A stretch of DNA of 61,490 bases from Hymenobacter daecheongensis DSM 21074 (lineage in GTDB: Bacteria; Bacteroidota; Bacteroidia; Cytophagales; Hymenobacteraceae). The translations under genes and the position numbers were made by a program. The stretch is taken from contig NZ_FQYN01000013.1 in the NCBI RefSeq assembly GCF_900141805.1, positions 1 through 61,490 on the forward strand. The letters are read 5' to 3'. Numbering within the stretch: the first letter of the stretch is position 1; each line of letters opens with the position of its first letter. Below the pieces are notes generated by a model, which saw nothing but the letters and a program-made list of their open reading frames with translations, had not been told where the DNA came from and ran no database searches. This document shows, in pieces, positions 47,536 through 56,600 of the stretch.

Positions 47536-50500
47536 CTAAAAATCATACCCCAGCGTGAAGTAGAATTTGGGCCCTTTTTCCACGTAGTCTTCCTGGCCCC
47601 AGGCCACGTCAGCCTTACCATAGAAGCCCAGCAGCGTGGTGCGCATACCGAAGCCGTAACCAATCAGCAGCGGATTGCGGAAGTTGATAACCGTAGCCGA
47701 GAAGGCATTGCCGGGCGGAAACACGGGCTGGGTATTAAAAGAGTTGTTTTCGTTGAAGGGGTTGGACCCGGAATAGGCCGAGCCGGCATCGCCGAAGGCC
47801 GTGAGCTGCAGATTGCGGAAGAAGCCCGAGTAAATAGGCTTGCGCGAGAGGTACTGAATGATGGGCACGCGCAGCTCCGAGTTGAACAGCACATATTTCG
47901 GGCCGGTGCGCTTGCTGTAGTTGAAGCCGCGCAGGTTGGTTACGAACTGCTGATAGAACAGCCGGGTGGGGTCGGAGTCTCGGGTGATCAAAAAATCATC
48001 TTCGTCGTTCATATTGAGCCAGTTGTCCATGCCGCCGAGGCGGAAGGTTTGCTTGGCCTCGCCGAAAAAATGCCCGTAGCTGGCGCGGTTGGCCCAAATG
48101 ATCTGGCGGTGCAGCTTCTGGTAGTGGCGAATATCCACGTAGAGCTTGCCGAAATTCTGGTTGCTTTCGTCCAGGTTGTTGAGCTTCAGCAGGCCCACTT
48201 TCATGCGGGTGCCCTCCATCATATTCACGCCCGTCGAAATGGAGTTATCGAAGACCAGCTCGCCACTGCCGCCCAGATAGCTGCGGCTGATGTCCTGATT
48301 GGTCACAAACTCATCCAGCGCCGTACGGGAGGTATGCACGAAACGCGGACCGCCCCGCACGCTCAGGTTGTGCGTCAGGGGGTAGGCAATGGTGGGCGAT
48401 ATTTCGTGCCGGCCAAACCGCACGCGCTTGCCTCCCTCTACATTGAAAAAATATGCCTGCTTCTGGTAGCCGATGCTCCAGTCGTAGCGTTTCGTCAGGT
48501 TGGTGTACTGCGCATACATATTACTGGTGCGCAAATCGGTGAGGGCGAAAATACCGGCCTGAATGCGGTGGTTTTCAAACAAATCCGACATGTTGGCCTG
48601 CGCCACCAGCCCAATGCCCAGCAGCGGGTCGGCCGCCAACGATGACACCACGTTGTCGATGCTGAAGCGGTTGTCGTACTTATACGGGCCAGCCACGGCC
48701 GCCGCGTCGGCGGGCGGCGCGGTGGGCAGGGCTACCACCGTGGCGGCCCGCCGTCGCTTGGGCTCGGGCCGGGTGGGCGTGTCCTGCTCAAATTGGTAGT
48801 CGTTGGTGTCGATGGTGCTGTCGCGCCGGGTGGGCGGGTTGGTCGGGAAGCTGGGCGCGGGCTCGCTGGCTACGGGCGGAGCCGGGGCCGGCACAGCGGC
48901 CGTAGCCTTCGAGCGGTCTTCCAGGGTTTCCTGGCGGGCGGTTTTATACAGCTTCACGTTCTCGGGCAGCGGGTAGCTGGGGTACAGATACACGATGTCG
49001 CGGGCGCGGTCGGTGGCCACGAAGCCCAGCGTGCCGGTGGCGGCGTTGTAGTCGTAGTCGTCGATGTTCTGCAGAAACGTGCTGACCGGATAAGCCTTAC
49101 GAGCCCGGAACGAGTAGCGAAACAGGCTGCGCACGCCGCTTTCCTCCCCCAGATACAGCAGCTCGTCATCAGAAAGCACCCGCGGGCGGCCCTCGTTGGA
49201 AATGGTGCTCACCAGGGTTTCCACCGGCTGGGTGCGGCCATCGAGATGATACAGAAACAGGTCGTAGTTGTTTACCACGCTGCCGAAGGTGCCCTTGGCC
49301 GTGCCGGCCGAATCGAGCCAGCGGTTGGAGCTGAACACGATGCCGCTGCCATTGGGCAAAAACACGGGCTGGATGTCGTCGAACACGTCGGTGGTGAGTC
49401 GGCGCGGGGTGCGGCTGCCGGCCTGCAGCAGATACAGGTCGTTTTGCCCGTCGCGCACGCCACTAAATACCAACGACTTGCCATCGGGCGAGTAGCTCAG
49501 ATCGAGCACCTGCGAGAAAGACCGGAAGATGGTGGAGCCGCCCTTGTTGAAGGGCAGCGCCTCTTTCAGCTGCTCCAGCAGCCCGCCTACGCCGCCATCG
49601 GCCGCGCGCAGGTGCAGGTTCATGAAGCCCTTGTAGTTCTCGGCCACGGCCACCTGCCCGTTGCCGCGCCAGGCCAGCACCGGCAGGCGCGTTTCTACCT
49701 GCTGATCGGGGGTTTTGTAGCCGCTGCGATGAATGCTGTGCTGCTTCGAGCCGTCGCGGTTCACCACCATCACGCGGTAGCGGCCCCGCTCGTTGCGCAC
49801 GTAGGCCAGCCGCTGCCCGTTGGGGCTCAGCACCGGCTGCGAATACAGAATGTCCTTGCGGTTGTGCCGGGCCAGCGCGTGGTTTTCGTCGGGCAGTATA
49901 TAAGGAGTCAGCGGCTGGGCGTTCTGCTGGCGGTAGTAGGCCAGCCAATCCTTCAGAAACACCTTATAAGGTACATTCAGCGAACTGCTGATGCCCACTT
50001 CCACGTCGCGGGTGATGCGCGTGAGGTTGAGAATGTTCTGGATGGTAGTGTAGCCGTAGCGCTCGGCAATGTAGTTCCACACGCTCTGACCAGCCAGCTG
50101 CGGATTGCGTAGAAAGAACGGCGCGGCGCGGTTGCTTTCCTCCTTCTGCGTCATGTCGCGCATGTAGTTGTCCATCTCCACGCTCCAGCCTTCGGCCGTG
50201 TAGGCCGAGGCCCCGCTGATAAACCACTCGGGCAGCTGCAGCAGGTAGCTGCTCTGAATCACTTCCTTCAAGGAGCCGCCATACATCATGTCGTTCAGCA
50301 GCACGCGGGTAATCTGGAAGCTCAGGTCGCGCTTAAACACGGTTTGCTGACCCTGAAAGGCAATCTGCACCTTGCTCATGCGCAGCAGCGAGGTTTCGCC
50401 GCCGGTCTGGTACTTATCTACATCGAGGCCGATGTTGCTCTGCCGCTGGTCGCCCACCGAGTTGTAGAGCATGATGGTGGTTTTAGAATACGGGTAGTAG

Positions 50501-50775
50501 CCGATCAGCGACGTGACGCGCTGCAGCTCCTTTTCCGCGTACTCGGCCGCCCGCCGGGCCGTCACTTCGCCGCCGGCGTAAAAGTAAAAGTTGAAGTTCT
50601 GGGTGCTCAGCAGCTGCCAGTCGAAATCCTTGTACTGAATCCGAACCCGGCCAAACGGCTCCTGCGCCGTTTGGGCCCGCGCGGCGCGGCCGGGCAGCAG
50701 CCCCGCCAGCAGCACCAGCGGCAGCACCAGCCGCCGCAGACGCGGCATCGGCAGAGAGTAGGATAAGTGCTTCAT
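47536..50775 (-). CDS. Large TolB-propeller/outer-membrane-barrel fusion protein
   Basis: A 1079-residue envelope protein. A signal peptide (about 1-35) is followed by an N-terminal domain with a peptidase-MA-like layout (FDWQLLSTQNFNFYFYAGGE, LPEWFISGASAYTAEGWS) but no HExxH. A PD40/TolB-type beta-propeller covers about 300-600 (LSPNGQRLAYVRNERGRYRV, LSYSPDGKSLVFSGVRDGQN). After a Pro-rich linker, a BamA-like C-terminal barrel closes with FYGKADVAWGQEDYVEKGPK and FTLGYDF. The combination suggests an outer-membrane sensor or assembly factor. It lies near pssA-porU-porV. Confidence 0.8.
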   Translation of the reverse strand: MKHLSYSLPMPRLRRLVLPLVLLAGLLPGRAARAQTAQEPFGRVRIQYKDFDWQLLSTQNFNFYFYAGGEVTARRAAEYAEKELQRVTSLIGYYPYSKTTIMLYNSVGDQRQSNIGLDVDKYQTGGETSLLRMSKVQIAFQGQQTVFKRDLSFQITRVLLNDMMYGGSLKEVIQSSYLLQLPEWFISGASAYTAEGWSVEMDNYMRDMTQKEESNRAAPFFLRNPQLAGQSVWNYIAERYGYTTIQNILNLTRITRDVEVGISSSLNVPYKVFLKDWLAYYRQQNAQPLTPYILPDENHALARHNRKDILYSQPVLSPNGQRLAYVRNERGRYRVMVVNRDGSKQHSIHRSGYKTPDQQVETRLPVLAWRGNGQVAVAENYKGFMNLHLRAADGGVGGLLEQLKEALPFNKGGSTIFRSFSQVLDLSYSPDGKSLVFSGVRDGQNDLYLLQAGSRTPRRLTTDVFDDIQPVFLPNGSGIVFSSNRWLDSAGTAKGTFGSVVNNYDLFLYHLDGRTQPVETLVSTISNEGRPRVLSDDELLYLGEESGVRSLFRYSFRARKAYPVSTFLQNIDDYDYNAATGTLGFVATDRARDIVYLYPSYPLPENVKLYKTARQETLEDRSKATAAVPAPAPPVASEPAPSFPTNPPTRRDSTIDTNDYQFEQDTPTRPEPKRRRAATVVALPTAPPADAAAVAGPYKYDNRFSIDNVVSSLAADPLLGIGLVAQANMSDLFENHRIQAGIFALTDLRTSNMYAQYTNLTKRYDWSIGYQKQAYFFNVEGGKRVRFGRHEISPTIAYPLTHNLSVRGGPRFVHTSRTALDEFVTNQDISRSYLGGSGELVFDNSISTGVNMMEGTRMKVGLLKLNNLDESNQNFGKLYVDIRHYQKLHRQIIWANRASYGHFFGEAKQTFRLGGMDNWLNMNDEDDFLITRDSDPTRLFYQQFVTNLRGFNYSKRTGPKYVLFNSELRVPIIQYLSRKPIYSGFFRNLQLTAFGDAGSAYSGSNPFNENNSFNTQPVFPPGNAFSATVINFRNPLLIGYGFGMRTTLLGFYGKADVAWGQEDYVEKGPKFYFTLGYDF

Positions 50776-50799
50776 AGAGAGAGCTGAAAGCAGGTAAAA

Positions 50800-51894
50800 T
50801 CAGAAAGAGCGACCAGCCAGCGCGAGGCTAGCTTCATACAACGCATGATAGCGCAGAATATTGACTTCGGGCCACAGTTCCGCCGTGCCCTCCAGCGCGT
50901 CGGCCAGGTGGGCGGCCAGCCGCGGGGCCAGCATCACCCCCTTCGACCCAAAGCCATTGCATATACTCACAACGGGCAGCGCCGGATGCGTGCCGAGCAG
51001 GGGTTTCCGGTCGCGCACGGCGGGCCGCACACCGGCCCACTGCCCGCTCACCCGGAAAGGCAGCTCGGTGATGGCCGCCAGGCGCTGACTCAGTTCTAGC
51101 CGGGCCTCGTTGGTGATGCCCGCCGCAAACGGCGGCCAGCGGTAGGTGGCCCCCACCCGAAACCGGCCCGCGCCCACGGGCACCACGTAGGCGCCCCGAT
51201 TGAGCACCTGCGCCTCCGACAGCCCCTCGCACTGCACCTCCAGCACCTCGCCCTGGTTGGGCGTGATGGGCAGCCAGCTAAAGTACGGATTGTGGATGGC
51301 GGCGCTGCCTTCGCAGAATACGACGCGGCTCGCGCGCACGTCGCCCGCGTACGTGACGCCAGCCGGGCTGACAACAAGGTGCCGCGCCTCAAAAGTTTCG
51401 TGTCGCAGCCAGCCGTTTTGCCGGCCCTCGGCAGCCAGCGCGGCCAGCACTTCCTTCACCGCTACGTGCCCGCCGCCCCGCACCCAGACGCCGCCAAATT
51501 CCTGCCGTACGCCGGGTGGCGGGGCGGCGGCGGGCGCTATTTCTTCCACAAAATTCTGCCACGGATGGTCTGCGCTGCGGGCCAGCATGGTGTTCTGCTC
51601 CGCTACCGACGAGAAGAGCTTGAGAATGGGCGTTTCGAACAAAAACCGCTGCCCGAAATGCGCCTCCAGCTCGCGATAGAAGGCCAGGGCCGCGGGCAGC
51701 AGCTCGGCGGCCCGCCAGGCCAGGGCGAAGCGCTTGCCGGCCACCGGGTTCATCAGGCCCGCCGCCACGTTGGAGGCCGAGTGCGGATTGGGCGTATCCA
51801 GCACCAACACGCGCCGGCCACGCCGCCGCAGCTCGTAGGCCAGCGTGGCCCCGGCAATGCCGTGCCCGACAATCAGATAATCGTAGGTAATCAT
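50800..51894 (-). CDS. FAD-dependent oxidoreductase (DAO/glycine oxidase-like)
   Basis: A 364-residue cytoplasmic flavoprotein. It starts MITYDYLIVGHGIAGATLAY with the Rossmann GxGxxG-type FAD loop (GHGIAG). The substrate-domain strand region includes VVPVGAGRFRVGATYRWPPF, and the closing FAD contact is VVSICNGFGSKGVMLAPRLA. The fold fits D-amino-acid oxidase-type enzymes. ATG 51892-51894 is chosen. It is divergent from the MBL hydrolase gene. Confidence 0.9.
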   Translation of the reverse strand: MITYDYLIVGHGIAGATLAYELRRRGRRVLVLDTPNPHSASNVAAGLMNPVAGKRFALAWRAAELLPAALAFYRELEAHFGQRFLFETPILKLFSSVAEQNTMLARSADHPWQNFVEEIAPAAAPPPGVRQEFGGVWVRGGGHVAVKEVLAALAAEGRQNGWLRHETFEARHLVVSPAGVTYAGDVRASRVVFCEGSAAIHNPYFSWLPITPNQGEVLEVQCEGLSEAQVLNRGAYVVPVGAGRFRVGATYRWPPFAAGITNEARLELSQRLAAITELPFRVSGQWAGVRPAVRDRKPLLGTHPALPVVSICNGFGSKGVMLAPRLAAHLADALEGTAELWPEVNILRYHALYEASLALAGRSF

Positions 51895-52100
51895 GCTGGG
51901 CAAGGTAAGACGAAAAGCCGCGCAGCGCCGTACATTTCCGGGCCGAGGCCGGCAAAACAGGCCCCGACGGCCCACCGGGCCACCAAACCGGCCGGCTACC
52001 AGGTAAGCCAACCGGCGCGGGGTCACGTATGTTCGCGCCAAGTCTCGTACCTTACCACCTCATTCTGGCCGGCTTCCGCCGGCATCATTTCCGCCGCCGC

Positions 52101-52736
52101 ATGACCGTTTCCGGGTTTACTTTCAACGCTTTTTCCGAAAATACTTACCTGCTCCACGATGCCACCGGCCAGTGCGCCATCGTGGACCCCGGCTGCTACG
52201 ACCGCGCCGAGCAGCAGGCGCTGCGCGAGTTCATTGCGGCTCAGGGCCTGCGGGTGGTGCTGCTGCTGAACACGCACTGCCACATCGACCACGTATTCGG
52301 CAATCAGTTTGTGCTCGACACCTATAAAGTGCCGTTTCTGATTCATGAGGCCGACCTGGGCACGCTGCGGGCGGTGCCGGCCTACGCGCCCAGCTACGGC
52401 TTCCCGCACTACGTGCCGGCCGAGCCCACGGGATTTCTGACGCCCGGCGAGCCGCTGACCTTCGGCGAAACGACGCTGGAGGTGCGCTTTGCACCGGGCC
52501 ACGCGCCGGGCCACGTCGTGTTCTACCACGCTCCTACCCAAACCGTCATCGGCGGCGACGTGCTGTTTCAGGGCAGCATTGGCCGCACCGACCTGCCCGG
52601 CGGCGACCATGCCACGCTGCTAAGCAGCATCCGCACCCAGCTTTTCACGCTGCCCGATGCTGTAACCGTTTATCCCGGCCACGGCCCCGCTACTACCATC
52701 GGCGCTGAGCGCCGCTCTAACCCGTTTCTGCAATAG
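52101..52736 (+). CDS. MBL-fold metallohydrolase (glyoxalase II-like)
   Basis: A 211-residue zinc hydrolase. The metal motif THCHIDH gives His59, His61, Asp63 and His64; further ligands are in APGHAPGHVVFY and at YPGHGP near the end. This matches small hydroxyacylglutathione hydrolase-like proteins that cleave thioesters. ATG 52101 is used, and the protein begins MTVSGFTFNAFSENTYLL, the family opening. pssA follows on the same strand after a CCCCAAG word repeat. Confidence 0.93.
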   Translation: MTVSGFTFNAFSENTYLLHDATGQCAIVDPGCYDRAEQQALREFIAAQGLRVVLLLNTHCHIDHVFGNQFVLDTYKVPFLIHEADLGTLRAVPAYAPSYGFPHYVPAEPTGFLTPGEPLTFGETTLEVRFAPGHAPGHVVFYHAPTQTVIGGDVLFQGSIGRTDLPGGDHATLLSSIRTQLFTLPDAVTVYPGHGPATTIGAERRSNPFLQ

Positions 52737-52741
52737 GGTTT

Positions 52742-52853
52742 CGGGGGCTTGGGGGCTTGGTTGATGTTTTATTAAGTGCCATCAGGCCGAATGAACGTCA
52801 ACCAAGTCCCCAAGCCCCCAAGACCCTAAGTCCCCAACCAAGCCCCCAACCAA
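52742..52853. repeat. Inverted array of GGGGGCTT/CCCCAAGC words (MBL-pssA gap)
   Basis: The left arm 52742-52768 reads GGGGGCTT, GGGGGCTT, GGTTGATG. The right arm 52795-52853 carries many complementary words (CCCCAAGC, CCCCAAGA, CCCTAAGT, CCCCAACC). It runs to within two bases of the TTG start of pssA, leaving no ordinary leader. Confidence 0.88.
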
Positions 52854-52854
52854 C

Positions 52855-53544
52855 TTGAAGAATCATATTCCGAACGCCGTTACGTGTCTGAACCTGTTTG
52901 CGGGCTGCCTGGCGCTGTGCAACGTGTTTGCTGGCCACCTCGAAACGGCGGCTTACTTAGTAGGCTTGGCCGCCGCCTTCGACTTTGCCGATGGCCTGCT
53001 GGCCAGGGCGCTGCACGCTTCTTCGCCCATCGGCAAAGACCTTGATTCTTTGGCCGATATGGTATCGTTCGGGGTGGTGCCGGGGGCTATGCTTTTCCAT
53101 CTGCTGGGCCAGTCGGGGGCCGGGCTGCCGGCGTGGCTGCCGTATGCGGGGTTCATCGTCACCATCTTCTCGGCGCTGCGCCTGGCCAAGTTCAACAACG
53201 ACACGCGCCAGACTGACTCGTTTATTGGCCTGCCCACGCCGGCCTGCACGCTGGTGGTGGCCTCGCTGCCGCTCATCCTGGTCCACGACACGCTCAGCCT
53301 GACCTCCCTCATCCTGAATCCGTGGGTACTGCTGGGCCTCACCGTTTTGCTTTCGGGGCTGCTGGTGGCCGAAATACCGCTGTTTGCCCTCAAGTTCAAA
53401 AACCTGACCTGGGCCGACAATTCCCTGCGCTTCGTGTTTCTACTGCTGGCCGTAGCGCTGCTGCTGGTGCTCCAGGCGGCCGCCATTCCGCTGGTGGTTT
53501 TGCTATATGTGCTGCTTTCGGTGATGCGCCCGGCTTTTGGGTAG
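52855..53544 (+). CDS. pssA: CDP-diacylglycerol--serine O-phosphatidyltransferase
   Basis: Makes phosphatidylserine, the precursor of phosphatidylethanolamine, in the inner membrane. The 229 residues carry the full CDP-alcohol phosphotransferase motif, DFADGLLARALHASSPIGKD continuing to Asp64 and Asp68 (Asp43, Asp46, Gly47, Ala50, Arg51, Gly60). About seven helices follow. The family opening KNHIPNAVTCLNLFAGC is reached only from TTG 52855, directly abutting the repeat array. Confidence 0.94.
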   Translation: MKNHIPNAVTCLNLFAGCLALCNVFAGHLETAAYLVGLAAAFDFADGLLARALHASSPIGKDLDSLADMVSFGVVPGAMLFHLLGQSGAGLPAWLPYAGFIVTIFSALRLAKFNNDTRQTDSFIGLPTPACTLVVASLPLILVHDTLSLTSLILNPWVLLGLTVLLSGLLVAEIPLFALKFKNLTWADNSLRFVFLLLAVALLLVLQAAAIPLVVLLYVLLSVMRPAFG

Positions 53545-53682
53545 TATTTTGAATAGAAAGTCCACAATATTTCCTCGTTTCGGCAGTTAAGTAGCCGCCG
53601 CCCCGGTGAACCGCTTCCGGACCCCGCGTGTTGCGAAATCACTGTTACTCTGTTTTTCTCTAACAGCAACGAAACCACCTCT

Positions 53683-56600
53683 ATGCGCTACTTTACTTTC
53701 TTCGCTTTCCTCTGCTTTGTGCTTGGTGGCGCGGCCGTTCCGGCCGCGGCGCAGCAGGCCGGGCAGGTGGCTAGTGGGCAACTTGTCTGGAAAGGCTATG
53801 CTCAGGCGCTGAAAGCCAATGGTCAGCTGCGGCAGGTGCCTACGTTCTACGGCGGCACAATCCGGCCGGGCGAAGAGGCCGGGCGCTACGTGGTGCGCAT
53901 TGCCGGCAGCGTAGCCGATGGCCAGCTGCGCAACGCGGTGTACGCCCCATTTTCAGCCGCCGATGCCCGTTTGTTCGATCTGGCTAATCTGGCGGCCGCG
54001 CCCTCCGTCATTCTTGCTACCGGCACCGAAAAGCGCCAGCCCATCACGCTGGCCGCTATTCTCAGCGTGCGCCGCAACCCGCAAAGCGGCCAGCCGGAAA
54101 AGCTGATTTCCTTTGAATACGCCTATACGCTGGCGGCCAGTGGCACCGCGCAGCGGGGCACACAGAGCCGCAGCCACGCCCCGGCCTCGGTGCTGAAACA
54201 GGGCGACTGGTTCAAGATCGGGGTGCCCCAGAGCGGCATGTACAAGCTCGATAAGAATGCCCTGAAAGCTCTGGGCGTTGATGTGCAGGGTCTCGACCCG
54301 CGCCGCCTGCGCCTCTACGGCAATGCCATGGGCACGCTCCCGCAGCTCAACAGCACCTACCGCCCCGACGACCTGGTGGAAAACGCCGTGTTCGTGGCCG
54401 GCGAAAATGACGGCAGCTTCGACGACAGCGACTATCTGCTCTTTTACGCCCGCGGGCCGCACACCTGGAGCGCCGATGCCAGCCGCCGGCTGTTTCAGCA
54501 CACGCTCAACGTGTACACCGACACGGCCTACTATTTCGTGACGGTGGGCAGCACGCCTGGCCGCCGCATAGCACCGGCCCCCGCTCCTACTGCTGCCCCC
54601 ACGGCCGTCATCAGCCAATACACTTACCGTGACTTCTACAACCGGGATCTGATTAACCTGATCAAATCGGGTCGGCAGTGGCTGGGCGAAGGGTTTGGTA
54701 GCACTTCCACCGCCCGGGAGTTTGGCTTTGCCATCCCTAATCTGGTGCCGGGCGCGGCGCTGCAGGTCACGTCCTACACGGCGGCCAGCACGGCTCCCAA
54801 TACCTTCAGCCGGTTCACGGTAGCGGTGAATGGTACGCCCATCGGCACCCAAACCATCAGCGGCCCCGACCCAATCAATAAGTATCCGGAAGCAGCTAAC
54901 GGCGACTTATCAACCTTCAGCTATACCGTGCCCGCCAATGCGCCCGCCGATATCAAGGTGGGCCTCTCCTTCTCGGGTGGCCCCGATCCGGCCGCGCAGG
55001 GCTGGCTCGATTATCTGGAGGTGAATGCCCTGCGGCAGCTCCGCATGATGGGCAATCAGTTCGAGTTTCGCTCGTTCGACAACATCGCGCCGCGCGCCAC
55101 CAGCCAGTTTGCGCTGGCCGCGCCGGGCACCACAGTGTGGGATGTCACCAATCCGCGCCGCCCCCGCGCTCAGGCCCTGGATGCCGCCGGCAACTTCGCC
55201 GCCACCACCGACACGCTGCGCGAGTTCGTGGCCTTCACGGGGAGCAGCTTCGCCACGCCGGTCAATTTTGGCCGCGTGGGCAATCAGAACCTGCATGCCC
55301 TGAACCTGGACGGGCGGCTGGATATGATGGTTGTCACGCATCCCATATTCTTCCAGGAGGCCGAACGACTGGCCGCCTACCGCCGCCGCCACGATGGCCT
55401 CGACGTGCGCGTGGTGACCACCACGCAGGTGTACAACGAGTTCAGCTCGGGTGGGCAGGACGTGACGGCCATCCGCGACCTGATGAAGTTGGTCTACGAC
55501 CGGGCTCCGGCCAATAAAACGGTTTTTCTGCTTCTCTTTGGCGATGCTTCCTACGACTTCAAATCGGACCGCACCAACAACGCCGACCAGTTGCCGGCCT
55601 GGTGGAAGTCCCGCTCGCCCTTCAACGGCGACAAGATCAACCAGAACTTCGTGCCCACGTACCAGTCGCGCGAATCGTTTGCCCCGGCTTTTGGCCGCAG
55701 TAACTCCAACCCTGTAAGTGCCGGCCCGTCTTACAACTCTGACGACTATTTCGCACTGCTTGACGACGACGAGGGTTTCTGGTCGGAAAACGGCGGCGGC
55801 CTGACGGAGTTTATCGACATCGGCGTGGGCCGGCTGCCGGTGCGCACACCTCGCGACCAGCCCGGCTCTACCGCCCAGGCTGCGCTGGTTGTCAATAAGC
55901 TCATTGCCTACGACCAGCCCGCCGCCTATGGTAAGTGGCGCAACCGCATCACCTTCGTGGCCGATGACGGCGATTATAATTATCACGTCAATACGTCTAC
56001 CGATCCACCGGCTGATCAGCTCACGCAGCAGCACCCGGAGTTCAATGCCCATAAGGTATACCTGGATCTGTATCCGCAGCTGGTTGCGGCGGGCGGCCAA
56101 CGCTCGCCGGACTGCAACCGCGCCATTGATGAATCCATTGAGCAGGGCTCTCTTATTGTGCAGTACAGCGGCCACGGCGGCCCCAAAGGCTGGGCTGACG
56201 AGCAGATTCTGAACAACAGTTCGGTGCTGAAGCTGACCAACCGCGACCGGCTCACCTTCATGCTCACGGCCACCTGCGACTTTAGCACCTACGACAATCC
56301 GGAATTCGACTCGGCCGGTGAGCAGGTGCTTACCGATATTGAGGGTGGGGCTGTGGGCCTGCTCACCACCACGCGCTTGGCTTTCACGGGCGGCAGCTAC
56401 AATGATGGTATTGTGCGCGCTTTCTATGAGGGCATGTTCACGCCCGTCAACAACAAGGTGCCCCGCATGGGCGACATCATGCTGCACACTAAGAATGACC
56501 GCAGTATTACGCCCATCGAAAACCGCAACTTCACCCTGCTCGGCGACCCGTCTATGCGCTTGGCTTACCCCGAGCAGGAAGTAACGCTTGATTCCATCAA

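Noticed and set aside
46187..47539. 450-residue open frame antisense to the beta-helix protein
   Set aside because: The minus-strand protein has a signal peptide, beta-helix repeats and a sorting domain. The opposite frame has none.
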